Of a DNA stretch of 64,000 nt, positions 40,881-51,013 are shown piece by piece. A program made the position numbers and the translations under genes. This stretch comes from Azadirachta indica (lineage: Eukaryota; Streptophyta; Magnoliopsida; Sapindales; Meliaceae). The notes beneath the pieces are model-generated. The model did not search any database. It had not been told where the DNA came from and saw nothing but the letters and a program-made list of their open reading frames with translations. Positions within the stretch are counted from its first letter, which is position 1. The number at the start of each line of letters is the position of its first letter. The DNA lies in assembly GCA_022749755.1 (NCBI GenBank), contig CM040450.1, positions 13,910,913 to 13,974,912 of the forward strand. The letters run 5' to 3'.

Positions 40881-42213
40881 TAAAATATATCATAATTTAT
40901 CCTTTTACAAAAATTCAAGAATGAAAAGACTTTGAACTAATTCAGTCCTGATTTGTTGTATCTTAAACTTTTAAGGATTCATACGTAACTTAAAATGAAA
41001 GGCATTTTAATAAGTTTTATTAATTAACTACCACAATTTACTGTATTAAGAGGAAAAAATAATTTTAGGATTAATTGATAAAATTTAATGAAATATAATT
41101 TTAATATTTTATTTTAAATCATGTCATGTGTTAATGGATTCTTAAAAGTTTAGAATAGAAAAGGTTAAGATTGAATTTAAATTCAAACAAAATTCTCTAT
41201 TCTCAAAAGGTTGAATATAATATTTTGTTTCTATTCCTTTCTATTAGTTAGGTAAAAAAAAAAATTAATGTGATAAAAGTTTTTATTGGATCACTATTTG
41301 ATTAGGCAAGTATACAATCATATTATATCATTGTTGTCGTACATAAACAATTTATGATGTGTTTAGACAATTTCACTTAAAAGATCAACAATTTAAAACA
41401 AAAAGGAAATACATTGAAGTTTACCTTACTTTTTGGTGATATTTACAACTGGAAATTGATTTCGCTTCTCAAATTTAATTTTTTTAAAAATTCCTCGAAC
41501 ATAAGGGAAATTAATCAATAACGTGAATTTTATGTTTTTCCTATTTATCACACTGAGGTCCCTCATTTTCACATTTATCATGCATCAGTTTGGCATATTA
41601 ATCTCTTATAATTCATTAATTCTTATTCAATGGATCATGTTGGAGAGATCATAAAATATAAATAAAATTAAAAATTAAAAATATAAATATAAATTAATTA
41701 ATTTTATTTTTCTTTTGATTAAAATGAATTATCAAATCATCAGAATTTGTCTCCTTGCATTAGTAAGATAAATGTCCATTTTGCCCTTAAAAAATAAACT
41801 TTGTCCGTTAAAGAATTGACGGTAGGGGGATTTAGTTTTTTTGAACTATTAAGGCGGTAAATGTAGAAGCTCAAATATAACAAGAGGGTAATTGTAGTTT
41901 TCCCTATTCATAAAAAGAGAACGAAATTCATTAAAGTAAACTAACATGTGAAAAATTTATTTTGTATTTGTAATTATAGTGTACAAGCGTAACTAGTCCT
42001 TATAAAAGTATGCAACTTTATAACAATCACCATCACATAAACAACTTTGTGATTTTGAAATAGTATATAAGAGTTCATAAAGTATTATATATGAGAATAA
42101 ATTTTTAATCAAAAATGTGTTATTTATATATGATTTTATTCGATGATATGATGCTATATATAGTCTAAAATTTTTAATATCTAATATTACAATTAAAATC
42201 AAGAGAAAATATT
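40881..42213. other. Spacer with array-derived fragments
   Basis: No gene. 40885-41060 is related to 49314-49450 (TTATCCTTTTACAAAAATTC and onward). 41940-42213 repeats sequence seen at 40390-40620, 55540-55700 and 60090-60250 (TATGCAACTTTATAACA and AGTATTATATATGAGAATAA). It is the B1 upstream block, cut by the plastid insertion. Confidence 0.6.
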
Positions 42214-42348
42214 GTAGTTGGCCTTTGCAAACAGCTTGATGCATTATCTCACTTCAACCCTTTGAGTGAAATACGACACCCAAAATCTTGGTTCAACTCC
42301 TTCGCTACTAGGTAAAAGACGTCTCCTCTTTACATGCGTTACGGTTCT

Positions 42349-42726
42349 TTTCCCGCCTTGGGAGGGAAACAACAGTTGGAAATGGCTGCTAATACCCTGT
42401 AAGCTGAGGAGCAAAAAGAGAAATTCGCTCGAGGAGGGGCTTGCTTTTGATTAGCTAGTTGGTGAGGCAATAGCTTACTAAGGCGATGATCAGTAGTTGG
42501 TCCAAGAGAATGATTAGCCACATTGGGACTAAGACACGACCCAGACTCCTATGGGAGGTAGCAGTGGGGAATTTTTGGCAATGGAAGGAAGCCTGAAGGA
42601 GTAATGCCGCGTGGAGGTAGAAAACCTATGGGTCGTGAACTTTTTTTTCCGGAGAAGAAATAGTGACGGTGTCTAGGAAATAAGTATCGACTAACTCTGT
42701 GCTAGCAGCCACAGTAATACAGAGGA
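42349..42726 (+). pseudogene. rrn16: Chloroplast 16S rRNA fragment
   Basis: Matches the 5' third of plastid 16S rRNA, from the TTGGGAGGGAAACAACAG region through GATTAGCTAGTTGGTGAGG, the ACTCCTATGGGAGG..AGCAG segment and the AGCAGCCACAGTAATACAG region. The 530-loop and primer sites are recognisable but altered: GGTAATAC has become AGTAATAC and CTACGGGAGG has become CTATGGGAGG. It ends abruptly at 42726 and is not functional. Confidence 0.9.
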
Positions 42727-42759
42727 GAAATGGTTAGGGAGTTAAATGAGATTTTTTTT

Positions 42760-43328
42760 GGCGATAGAAGGACTTGAACCCTCACGATTTCTAAAGTCGA
42801 CAGATTTTCCTCTTATTGTAAATTTCATTGTTGCTGGCATTGATATTGACATGTAGAACTGATTAATTAGTTCTTCAAAAGAAAAGATCGATCGGACTAT
42901 AGAGTGAATGATTTGATCAATGAATATTCTATTCTTTCTTCAACTTGGACTCGATTCATAACAATTCTTTTTTCCTTTTTCATAAAAAGAAATACGAATT
43001 TGGTTCTCATTTTTTAGATAGTTTTTCATTGCGTATACATAGTGTATATACGCTTGTCCTTCATCTTTCATATAGTTTTGATATTCAAGAGAAGAATTCA
43101 TTTTCCTTTCTTTACCAAAAAAGGAAGTCAACCTCATTTGTTAGAACAGCTTCTATTGAGTTTTTGCATTTATTTCTTTTTTCGCTTTCTAAACCTTTGT
43201 TTGTTCTTGTAAAAAAGGATTTGGCTTAGGATTGCCCAATTTTGATTCCAAGTTTTCTCTAAATTTGAAAGTTATCACTTAGTAGGTTTTTATACTAAGA
43301 CTCAATCCAATTAAGTCCGCAGCATCTA
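42760..43328 (-). pseudogene. trnL-UAA: Plastid trnL-UAA with its group I intron, truncated
   Basis: On the minus strand the 3' exon end lies at 42760-42808, where the plus strand reads GGCGATAGAAGGACTTGAAC, two changes from the usual plastid sequence. The trnL intron follows, and then the last ~15 bases of the 5' exon (plus strand AAGTCCGCAGCATCTAC near 43314-43329). The first part of the 5' exon is missing and the sequence jumps to rps8. A tRNA cannot be made from this copy. Confidence 0.85.
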
Positions 43329-43472
43329 CGAATCCATTCTAACTATCAACAAATTCCTAAAATTTTAGATGGGATTGGGATTGTAATTCTCTCTACTTCT
43401 CGGAATATAATGATAGATCGAGTGGCTCAACTAGAAAGAGTGGGCGGAGAAGTTTTGTGTTATATATGGTAA
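43329..43472 (+). pseudogene. rps8: Plastid rps8 3' fragment
   Basis: The final 47 codons of plastid ribosomal protein S8 plus the stop are in frame, from [13 protein letters not shown] through IVILSTSR to GGEVLCYIW. It has no start, being fused at its 5' side to the trnL fragment. Several substitutions (for example M-to-I and E-to-V relative to the usual plastid protein) indicate drift. Confidence 0.85.
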
Positions 43473-43589
43473 TTCTTTTGCTATCCGGACCTTAAAAAAA
43501 AAAACGAGAACAAAGCCGAGTTGTCTAATATCACTCCTCCTAAATTAATAGATACTTCAAAGAGGGTTTGCCTGGAAAAAAAGAAAAAA

Positions 43590-43824
43590 ATGGATTCAAT
43601 GAGGTATAATTACTGAATCATTTATCAATTGTATGTTTTGGGTTCTTTTAGATCCTTTCAATAAGGACGTCAAATTTGGGGTTTTAAGTTATTTTTTAGG
43701 AAGGATTCGACATAGTTTTATACATATACTATTAGAAGATAGAGTCAAAATTGAAGTAATATGTCAGAATTCAAAGGGAAGGCGTTCAATTTATCGACTC
43801 CACAGCAAGGATTCGAATGATTAG
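43590..43824 (+). pseudogene. infA: Plastid infA remnant
   Basis: Recognisable from [12 protein letters not shown] through RIRHSF, GDRVKIEV-like sequence and a C-terminal [10 protein letters not shown] with TAG stop at 43822-43824. The 5' part is frameshifted, so no intact translation-initiation-factor frame remains. infA is already a pseudogene in many rosid plastomes, so it may have been broken before transfer. Confidence 0.8.
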
Positions 43825-43934
43825 ATGATTTTTCAACATTCCTTTCATGAGGATACAATTCATAGTTCAAAAATTTCAAAAAACTTATTTTCTTCTAATA
43901 AGTCGGTTCAAAATTCAGTTAAGGAATAATAATT

Positions 43935-44048
43935 ATGAAAGTAAAGGCCTCGGTTGGTAAAATTTGTGAAAAATATCAACTGATCCGTAGGAAGGGACGA
44001 ATTATAGTAATTTGTTCAAACCCGAGACATAAACAAAGACAAGGATAA
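43935..44048 (+). pseudogene. rpl36: Plastid rpl36 copy, frame open but key Cys lost
   Basis: Frame of 37 codons with start and stop preserved, ending [10 protein letters not shown]. bL36 binds zinc through a conserved motif; here CEKC has become CEKY, and R-to-G and R-to-K changes are present. It sits in the plastid order infA-rpl36-rps11. A nuclear copy without a transit peptide is not expected to function. Confidence 0.88.
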
Positions 44049-44157
44049 TCTTTTGAAAAGGGACTCTATAAAAGAATTGATGAACAAATCAAAATAAAAG
44101 ATCAATTTTGAGATTTTATCCATATATTGCTGACTTACATTTACGAAATGGTAAAAT

Positions 44158-44230
44158 ATGGCAAAATCTATATCAAGAAGTGGTTCACGTACGACTAGAT
44201 AGATTGGTTGATTCGAAATTGTGGGGTGGG
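44158..44230 (+). pseudogene. rps11: Plastid rps11 5' end
   Basis: Starts MAKSISRSGSR as in plastid S11 and reaches a TAG at codon 15 (44200-44202). Similarity ends near 44230, where the sequence switches to the petL upstream region. It has the normal spacing after rpl36 with a plastid-type spacer. Confidence 0.75.
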
Positions 44231-44444
44231 TTAATGTCAAAGATGAAGAATTGATTTCTTTTTCTATCCATGTTACTCGTTTTTGTTAGTATCTTGTAGA
44301 ATACTTAATGAATCAAAAACTTTCAATTGAACTTATTCTTTCAATTGGTATTTTTGCTTATCCTCCTATCTTTCAAAATTTTAAACTTAGGGGAGTGCTT
44401 TATAAACATATGTATAAAAAGAACATATTTCCTTTAGCTCCCTC

Positions 44445-44540
44445 ATGCCTACTATAATAGGTTATTTTGGTTTTCTACTAGCGGCTTTAACTATAACCTC
44501 GATTCTATTTATTAGTTTGAGTAAGATAGGATTTATTTGA
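44445..44540 (+). pseudogene. petL: Plastid petL copy, frame intact
   Basis: A 31-codon frame ([19 protein letters not shown] and on to SLSKIGFI) with the single membrane span of cytochrome b6f subunit VI. Plastid-type upstream sequence (from about 44240) and downstream petL-petG spacer (to about 44690) flank it, but petG itself is absent. It is an inert nuclear copy by context. Confidence 0.88.
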
Positions 44541-45296
44541 AATTAATTGACTAAATAATTTAGACAAAGAAATCTTTCTGTGGTATTCCATATATTTTCT
44601 AATGTTAATTACCAATTATTGGTTGTTGAGATTCCTAGGCAATACGGATTAATATTTAGGGATAGATATTACCTCTTTTTTTACAAAGATTTCTAGTTAT
44701 ATCAAGATTTATTATTTTTTAATCTTACTTATTTATCAAAATAGAAGTGAAGATCGAAGAGACATAAAATTACAACTTTTCTCTTTTCTTTTACCTTTAT
44801 ATTTCTTTTACTTTTATACTATTAAGCATAAAATTTCAAAATTAGAATCGAATTAATAAAATTCGAATATTATTAGTGTTATTAAAACATAACTAATATT
44901 ATGATATTGGCTATTGGCACATAACGAATATTAACGTATAACTATAACAAAAATATTATACTTAATCAAAACAAAAGCATAAAATAAAGTTTCAGAAAAA
45001 AGGATATAAATAAAAAACTACTCAAGAAAAACCTACTAAAGAACGGAGGAATAAGACCGTCTTGCAATAACTAACAAATTAAAAGAGTGGTGTGTATTTA
45101 ATTACTTTGTTATTTATTGCATATAATTCTCTCAATGTTAGTTGTAATGTATTGTGTGGTAAAAACTTTACAAACAATTTTTTTTGTTTTAATTATATAG
45201 TAACGAGGATATGATTAAAAATTAAAAAACAAATAAAAAAATTTAGTTTTAAAAATTAGTATATTTTTTACCCCTGAATTTAATCTTTTCACTACC

Positions 45297-45304
45297 CATA
45301 AATA
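45297..45304 (+). promoter_or_regulatory. B1 TATA box, first base altered
   Basis: The element reads CATAAATA where B2-B5 have TATAAATA. It keeps the same 92-bp distance to the start codon as in B2, B3 and B4. A weakened TATA box may lower B1 expression. Confidence 0.6.
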
Positions 45305-45388
45305 CGTAACCTCATTTCTTAGAAGAAGTCACCAATATTCATACATTTTTCATTAAAATTTTTAAAACAGTCTAGACTTTTAGTAGAC

Positions 45389-45970
45389 ATGGGAAAGCTT
45401 TTTGGCACCCACTTTTTCATCATTTTCCTTGTTTTCACAGGTTAAAAATCTATCATTTATAAACTTTACACGAACTTTTTCCCCTTCTTTTTTTTTTTTG
45501 CAAATCATTGTTTGCATGTTAAATTTTCAAAAGTGAATGCATATTATTTCATTACCAAGCTAACTCATTTGTTTGCACTTTATTTCCCTTGTGTGCAATA
45601 TAGAAGTAAAATTTTTTTTTCAGTATTATTTTAGTTAATAGTTTTAACACATATTTTTTTTCCAAGTTTATAAGGCGGAAAAAACTGGCAGTAAATATGC
45701 ATTAAAACTATTATAATTTTCATTAATTAATTTTCTAATATATTTTATATTTTCGTTTGTTTTAATTTATTTATTTATTTTTTTGTAGCTATTTTGATGA
45801 TATCTCATGCTAATGCTCAAAAAAGATGCGTTGAAGAGTTGTATCCCAAAGGATGTATGCTTACAGATTGTGGTGAAAAGTGCTTCCAAAGATACAAGCA
45901 ACATAGTGGCCAATGCGTTGCAAATGCTGCAGGGACTGATTATGCTTGTGAATGTATTTGGAACTGTTAA
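45389..45970 (+). CDS. Defensin-like secreted peptide, class B (B1)
   Basis: Exons 45389-45440 (52 nt) and 45789-45970 (182 nt) with a 348-bp GT-AG phase-1 intron give 77 residues. The signal peptide starts MGKLFGTHFFIIFLVFT and ends at a probable cleavage after SHANA. The mature peptide starts QKRC and has eight cysteines spaced C8C4C3C10C10C1C3C, ending CECIWNC. This is the cysteine-stabilised alpha-beta pattern of plant defensin-like peptides. It is the only copy with MGK rather than MAK at the start, and differs from B2 at M/T, Y/H, H/R, A/T and E/D positions. An AATAAA signal is at 46031-46036. The plastid insertion ends 326 bp upstream. A frame in another phase, starting at 45807, is an artefact. 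Confidence 0.85.
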
Positions 45971-47320
45971 TTTATTTGTTAGTATTTTTATATGAAAATT
46001 ACTACTCTATCTTATGTACTCTACATTATCAATAAAGAGGAAATAATTTCCTAAGGTTTAATTCTCTGCTTTTTGCTTGTTTTATTTATTTTAATGACAA
46101 AAATTAATTATATTACTTGAAAAGTAACGAAAGTTAAATAATAGAAATATATATATATATATATCCTCTTCGTAAAACCATTATTTAAAGGCTAATTTCA
46201 AGATTGGCTACTTTTGAACGGTTGAACATAATATTTTGTTAAGACTCTTTATATTAATCATTGAAAGAAAATTAATTTATGCGGTATCACCGATGGAATA
46301 ACAATCTATGAAGTGTTTACACCATTTCAGTTAAGAGAGCAACACGTAAAGGGAAAAAAAACATCTGTCAATTATTTAGATTATTTTTATGGTGGTATTA
46401 CAACATCTATCAATTATTTAGTTTATTTTTATGGTGGTATTACAACTACAAGTGGATTTGGCCTCTCAAATTTCATTTAACTTTTAATGTCTTCAAGGAT
46501 ATTGGAAATTAATGACGTGAATAGACAACTTTTCCACATTTAATTTTTAATGTCGTCAAGCATTTTTTCATTTTTTTTGGTGCATTAGTGCTAGGAATCA
46601 TCAATTGATGTAATTGCAAAAATATATCCAAATGAATTAAAATGTAAATACATATATATATATATATGTATATATATTTGTGATTCTTCATATTTATCTT
46701 TCAAATTTCTCATCAATCAACAAATTATTAAAATATGAAATATCTTTCTACTTTATAGTCTAATGAAAAATAGAGCTGTCTAATAAAATTAAAGATTCAA
46801 ACAATCCTGAAAATTTAATCATGCACCGATTAAAATAGTATTGCCGTAAACATATTTGGAAGATTATTTTATCAATATATTAGGAAATATTACAGGAGAT
46901 TTGCTAAGAATAAAAATTTATACCCTAATTGCTTTTTAATTAAAACAGAATCTCATGATCTAATTTTTAATTTTTTTTATTAAATATTGGGCAACTCATT
47001 GTACATACAACTAAGAAAATCATTTGCAATAACACAGCAGAATCATTGCACACGATTTTCTTTTAGATACTATATATTTTAAAGAAAAGGAAGGAACTTG
47101 CCTTCATATCTATTTCATTCTATATGTGGGGGATTCCTACCATTTTTTAGAATACCATTGATAGCTTTGTTACTATAGGCATTATAGGAGAAATGGTACA
47201 AGCTCCACGTAAAGTAACAGATAGATATATATGAATTAATGTCAATGTCTTTTTTATTTTTTAATTTTTCATTCGCAATATAAACAATAGAATCACTACA
47301 ATACACATGCAATTTCCTTG
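45971..47320 (+). repeat. ~1.35-kb block duplicated at 62656-64000
   Basis: The DNA after B1 reappears after B5 almost base for base at an offset of about 16,680 bp. It includes the AAGGTTTAATTCTCTG start, a tandem ATTTTTATGGTGGTATTACAAC pair and the CTATATGTGGGGGATTCCTA segment. The window ends inside the second copy. Shared small features mark B1 and B5 as sister copies. Confidence 0.85.
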
Positions 47321-47433
47321 TAGTTAGTATATCTACTGAAGAAAATGAATGAACTTGCCTTCAATATCTATTGCTTTCTATATGGTGGGTTTCTACCATT
47401 TTGGAAAATATCGTTGATAGCTTTTTTACTACA

Positions 47434-47762
47434 GGAATTACAGGATAAATGGTAAAAGCTCCACACAAAGTAATAATATATATATATATATATATTAATG
47501 TCTCTTCCTTTTTTTCAAATATAATGCAAAAACTTAGATTGTGTATTATGAAAACTTTTTTAGTTTTCTAAACAATTTACGCTTTCATTAGAATAGGAAT
47601 TACAGGATAAATGGTAAAAGCTCCACACAAAGTAACTAATATATATATATATATATATATATAAATGTCCCTTCCTTTTTTTCAAATATAATGCAAAAAC
47701 TTAGATTGTGTATTATGAAAACTTTTTTAGTTTTCTAAACAATTTACGCTTTCATTAGAATA
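47434..47762. repeat. 162-bp tandem duplication upstream of B2
   Basis: Copies start at 47434 and 47596 with GGAATTACAGGATAAATGGT and each contain a TA tract, a CTTCCTTTTTTTCAAATATA segment and end ACGCTTTCATTAGAATA. They differ mainly in TA-tract length and one or two bases, so the event is recent. The second copy ends just before the B2 promoter. Confidence 0.85.
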
Positions 47763-47795
47763 TTTTTGAGTCCTAAATTTAATCTTTGTACTACC

Positions 47796-47805
47796 TATAA
47801 ATATA
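47796..47805 (+). promoter_or_regulatory. B2 TATA box
   Basis: TATAAATATA sits 92 bp upstream of the B2 start codon, the same spacing as at B3 (52891) and B4 (57519). The flanking CTACTACC...ACCTCATTTCTTAG context is also shared. Confidence 0.7.
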
Positions 47806-47887
47806 TAACCTCATTTCTTAGTAGAAGTAACCAATATTCATATATTTTTCATCAAAATTTTTAAAGCATTCGAGGCTTTTAGTAGAC

Positions 47888-48459
47888 ATGGCAAAGCTTT
47901 CTGGCACCTACTTTTTCATCATCTTCCTTGTTTTCACAGGTTAAAAATCTATCATTTATAAACTTTACACGAACTTCATTTTCTTTTTTTCGTTTAAATC
48001 TTTATTTGTATATTAAATTCTCAAAAGTGAATGCATATTATTTCATTACCAAGCCAACTCATCTGTTTGCACGTTATTTCTCTTGTGTGCAATGTAGAAT
48101 TAAAATTATTTTCAGTATTATTTTAGTTTATAGTTTTAATACATATTTTTTTCAAGTTTATTGGGAGGAAAAAACTCGTACTAAATATGTATTAAACCTA
48201 TTATAATTTTCATTAATTAATTTGCTAATATGTTTTATATTTTCTTTTGTTTTAATTTTTTATAATATTTTTTGTAGCTGCTTTGATGATATCTCATGCT
48301 AATGCTCAAAAAAGATGCGTTGAAGAGTTGTATCCCAAGGGATGTACGCTTACAGATTGTGGTGAAAAGTGCTTCCAAAGACACAAGCAACGTAGTGGCC
48401 AATGCGTTGCAAATACTGCAGGGACTGATTATGCTTGTGATTGTATTTGGAACTGTTAA
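47888..48459 (+). CDS. Defensin-like secreted peptide, class B (B2)
   Basis: Exons 47888-47939 and 48278-48459, with a 338-bp phase-1 intron, give 77 residues. The signal peptide starts MAKLSGTYFFIIFLVFT. The mature peptide has eight cysteines with class-B spacing and ends CDCIWNC. Relative to B1, six of seven codon differences in exon 2 change the amino acid. A canonical TATA box lies 92 bp upstream and AATAAA at 48520-48525, so the gene looks complete. Function (defence or reproductive signalling) is unknown. Frames beginning at 47928 and 48296 in other phases are artefacts. Confidence 0.86.
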
Positions 48460-48469
48460 TTTATTTCCT

Positions 48470-49560
48470 AGTATTTTTATACGAAAATTACTACTCTATC
48501 TTATGTACTCTACATTATCAATAAAGAGGAAATAATTTCCTAAATTTTAATTCTCTGCTTTTTGCTTGTTTTATTTATGATTCTTTGGATATACTTCCAA
48601 ATTTCTCATCAATCAATAAATTATTAAAATACGGATATCTTTCTCCTTTATAGTCTAATGAAAAATAAAGCTTTCTAATAAAATTAAAGATTCAAACAAT
48701 TCTAAAAATTTAGTTATGCACTAATTAAAAAATTAAATAAAAATGCAGTAAATATATATGGAAGATTATCTTATCAATATGTTAGGAATATTACAAGAGA
48801 TATACCAAGAAATAAAAATTTATACAGTGGCCTAGATTAAAACGCTAATTATTTCTTAATTAAAACAGAATCTCATGATCTGATCTTTAATTTTTTTTAT
48901 TAAATATTGGGCAACTCATTATACATACATCCAAGAAAATCACTGGTAATAACACAACAGAATCATTGCAACACACAATCTTCTGTTAGATACTATATAT
49001 TTTAAAGAAAAGGAAGGAACTTGCCTTCATATTTATTTCATTCTATATGTGGGGGATTTCTACCATTTTTTAGATTATCATTGATAGCTTTCTTACTATG
49101 TAGGCATTATAGGAGAAATGGTATAAGCTCCACGTAAAGTAACAAATAGACATATATGTCCATCCCCTTTCTGTTTTTCCAAGTATGCCTAAATCGAGAA
49201 TGTGTATTGGAATAGGTTTTATTAAAATGTAATAATTTAGTCCTTGCCCCCCTTTGTTCTTTTATCCTCCTTTTATCAATGCACAAGAGACTAAAATGTT
49301 ATAATTTTGTGAAATATATCATAATTTATCCTTTTAACAAAATTCAAGAACGAAAAGAATTTGAACGAATTCAGTCTTGGTCTGTTGTATATTGAACTTC
49401 CATTGACATCGGATGTAACTGACAATGAAAGACATTTTAATAAGTTAAAATGAAGATTAATTTATCAAAATATTGGAATATTGCAATAAATCTACTAAAA
49501 AATGAATTTCATATAGAGTTATACTGTTATTATAGTGCTCAAAACCTAATTAATTTTCAC
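48470..49560. repeat. B2 downstream block
   Basis: No gene. The first ~650 bp resemble the DNA after B1 and B5 in shortened form, including ATTGGGCAACTCATTATACA and GCTCCACGTAAAGTAACA. The ~190-bp segment ending in that motif also occurs near 47030, 47290, 51080 and 63710. 49314-49450 is related to 40885-41060. Confidence 0.6.
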
Positions 49561-50095
49561 TAGGGATGGCAAAATCTCTCACGGGTTTGGTGTCTCATGG
49601 AGATCTGTTCCAAATGGAATAGAATTGAGATGATATAATAGAGAATGAGAGAGATTAATTCCCATATTATTAATGGGGTAGGGTACAGTTTAATACTCCC
49701 TTCCCTATTCATGTCCCATTCCCCGAATATATATAATAATATATTATAATATGTTATTTTTCAAATAAAATATATAAATGCGGATAATATTTAATTAAAA
49801 AAATTTTATAATTTATAATTTTTTTATCCTATTAAGCAGTGAAATTTATATTTTTAATATAATTGAATAACATCATAATGTATTAATGATATTTTTTGTT
49901 AGCATTTAGTATAAATAAATATGAAAATTAGGAAAATAAATGGGAATGGAGAATCCATTCCCCATATGGAGATTTTTTATCCTTGTCCCATAAAATTTTA
50001 TTGAGTAATGGGGTGGAGAATGGGGATCAAAATTAAAACACAGTAGGGAACGGAAAAGGCCTCCCTACCTCCACCCCGCCCCATTGTCATCCCTA
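49561..50095. mobile_element. hAT-like non-autonomous element 1 (535 bp)
   Basis: Ends are TAGGGATGGCAA on the left and, in reverse complement, TAGGGATGACAA on the right, typical of plant hAT terminal repeats. The flanking octamers ATTTTCAC (49553-49560) and ATTTTTAT (50096-50103) agree at six of eight positions, fitting an aged 8-bp target duplication. Subterminal G/C-rich stretches such as GGGGTGGAGAATGGGGAT are shared with element 2. No transposase. Confidence 0.75.
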
Positions 50096-50116
50096 ATTTT
50101 TATTTAAGCCAAAATC

Positions 50117-51005
50117 TAGGGATAGCAATGGAGCGGAGTGGGGGTGGCGAGGCATACTCCATTTCCTACCCCATTTTTTATTTTGACCCCTATTCTCCGC
50201 CTCATTCCCCAATAAATTTAATAGGGTGGGGATGGAGAATTCCTTTATGGGGAATGAGTTTCCCATTCCCATATCAATTCCTCATTTTATATTATTTTAT
50301 AAATTAATTTTTACTAATATAACAATTTAATTAACTAAAACAAAGATATCATTAACATATTATAATATAATTCTAAATAAAAAAATTATCATTTAAAAAT
50401 ATTAAAATAATATCTTTAACTGAAAACTAAAGTAATAGCATAGTATTATTCAATAATTAATAGTAAAGGTAAAATAATAAAACAATTAATGTATCAAATT
50501 CTAATAATGCATGTAATGCTACTGTTACTTCTTTCTATATTGACTTCATTGTCTTCTTTAATACTTTACTCCTATAATATCAAATAAAAAAAATATAACA
50601 CTTTTAATTTATTATTAATCTAATTGAAAATTGAGATGATATTTTATGAGCAGTTGCAAATAAATAAAATTATATAATAACATTTTAAACCAATCATATA
50701 ATAACATAATTTTTTATTACTAATTATATTTAATTATAATAAAAAAAATTAAAAATTGTAATATAAAATCATATTTAAATATATAAAATTTAATTTATAA
50801 ATTATAATATACTTATATTATATTTTACTGGGAAAATGGGGTGGGGGCGGGGTGGGGAGAGTTAAACCAATCCCCATCCCATTAATATTGCGAATTAATT
50901 TCTTTCCATTCCCCACCCAATTCCCTATAAATTTATTTGAATTTTTCCTCATTAGAGGTGGGTTCCTATAAATTTGGGGCTTCACGGGAAATTTTGCTAT
51001 CCCTA
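50117..51005. mobile_element. hAT-like non-autonomous element 2 (889 bp)
   Basis: Perfect 12-bp terminal inverted repeats, TAGGGATAGCAA, are flanked by a perfect 8-bp target-site duplication CCAAAATC (50109-50116 and 51006-51013). The subterminal zones are rich in GGGGTGGGG-type motifs and the centre is AT-rich and non-coding. It belongs to the hAT superfamily by terminus and duplication length, and was moved by a transposase not encoded here. It lies only 21 bp from element 1. Confidence 0.9.
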
Positions 51006-51013
51006 CCAAAATC

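Larger units (their letters stand above)
42214..45062. other. Mosaic nuclear plastid DNA insertion (NUPT), ~2.85 kb
   Basis: Chloroplast-derived pieces from separate parts of the plastome are joined here: rrn16 (inverted repeat), trnL-UAA (reverse orientation), rps8-infA-rpl36-rps11, and the petL region. The ends can be placed because uninterrupted copies of the host repeat exist. The host sequence reads GAGAAAATATTATGCAATAA near 52647, and here it breaks after GAGAAAATATT and resumes at TGCAATAACTAAC (45063). The first ~130 bases and the last ~370 bases are not identified and may be other plastid spacers. Many differences from plastid genes are C-to-T or G-to-A. Confidence 0.88.

Noticed and set aside
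42349..42726. Bacterial contamination as the source of the 16S rRNA sequence
   Set aside because: The sequence follows chloroplast rrn16, is joined to other plastid genes, and both junctions fall inside the plant DEFL repeat.
42945..43229. 94-codon frame in the plastid insertion
   Set aside because: It falls within the trnL-UAA group I intron read on the wrong strand, so it is not a protein gene.
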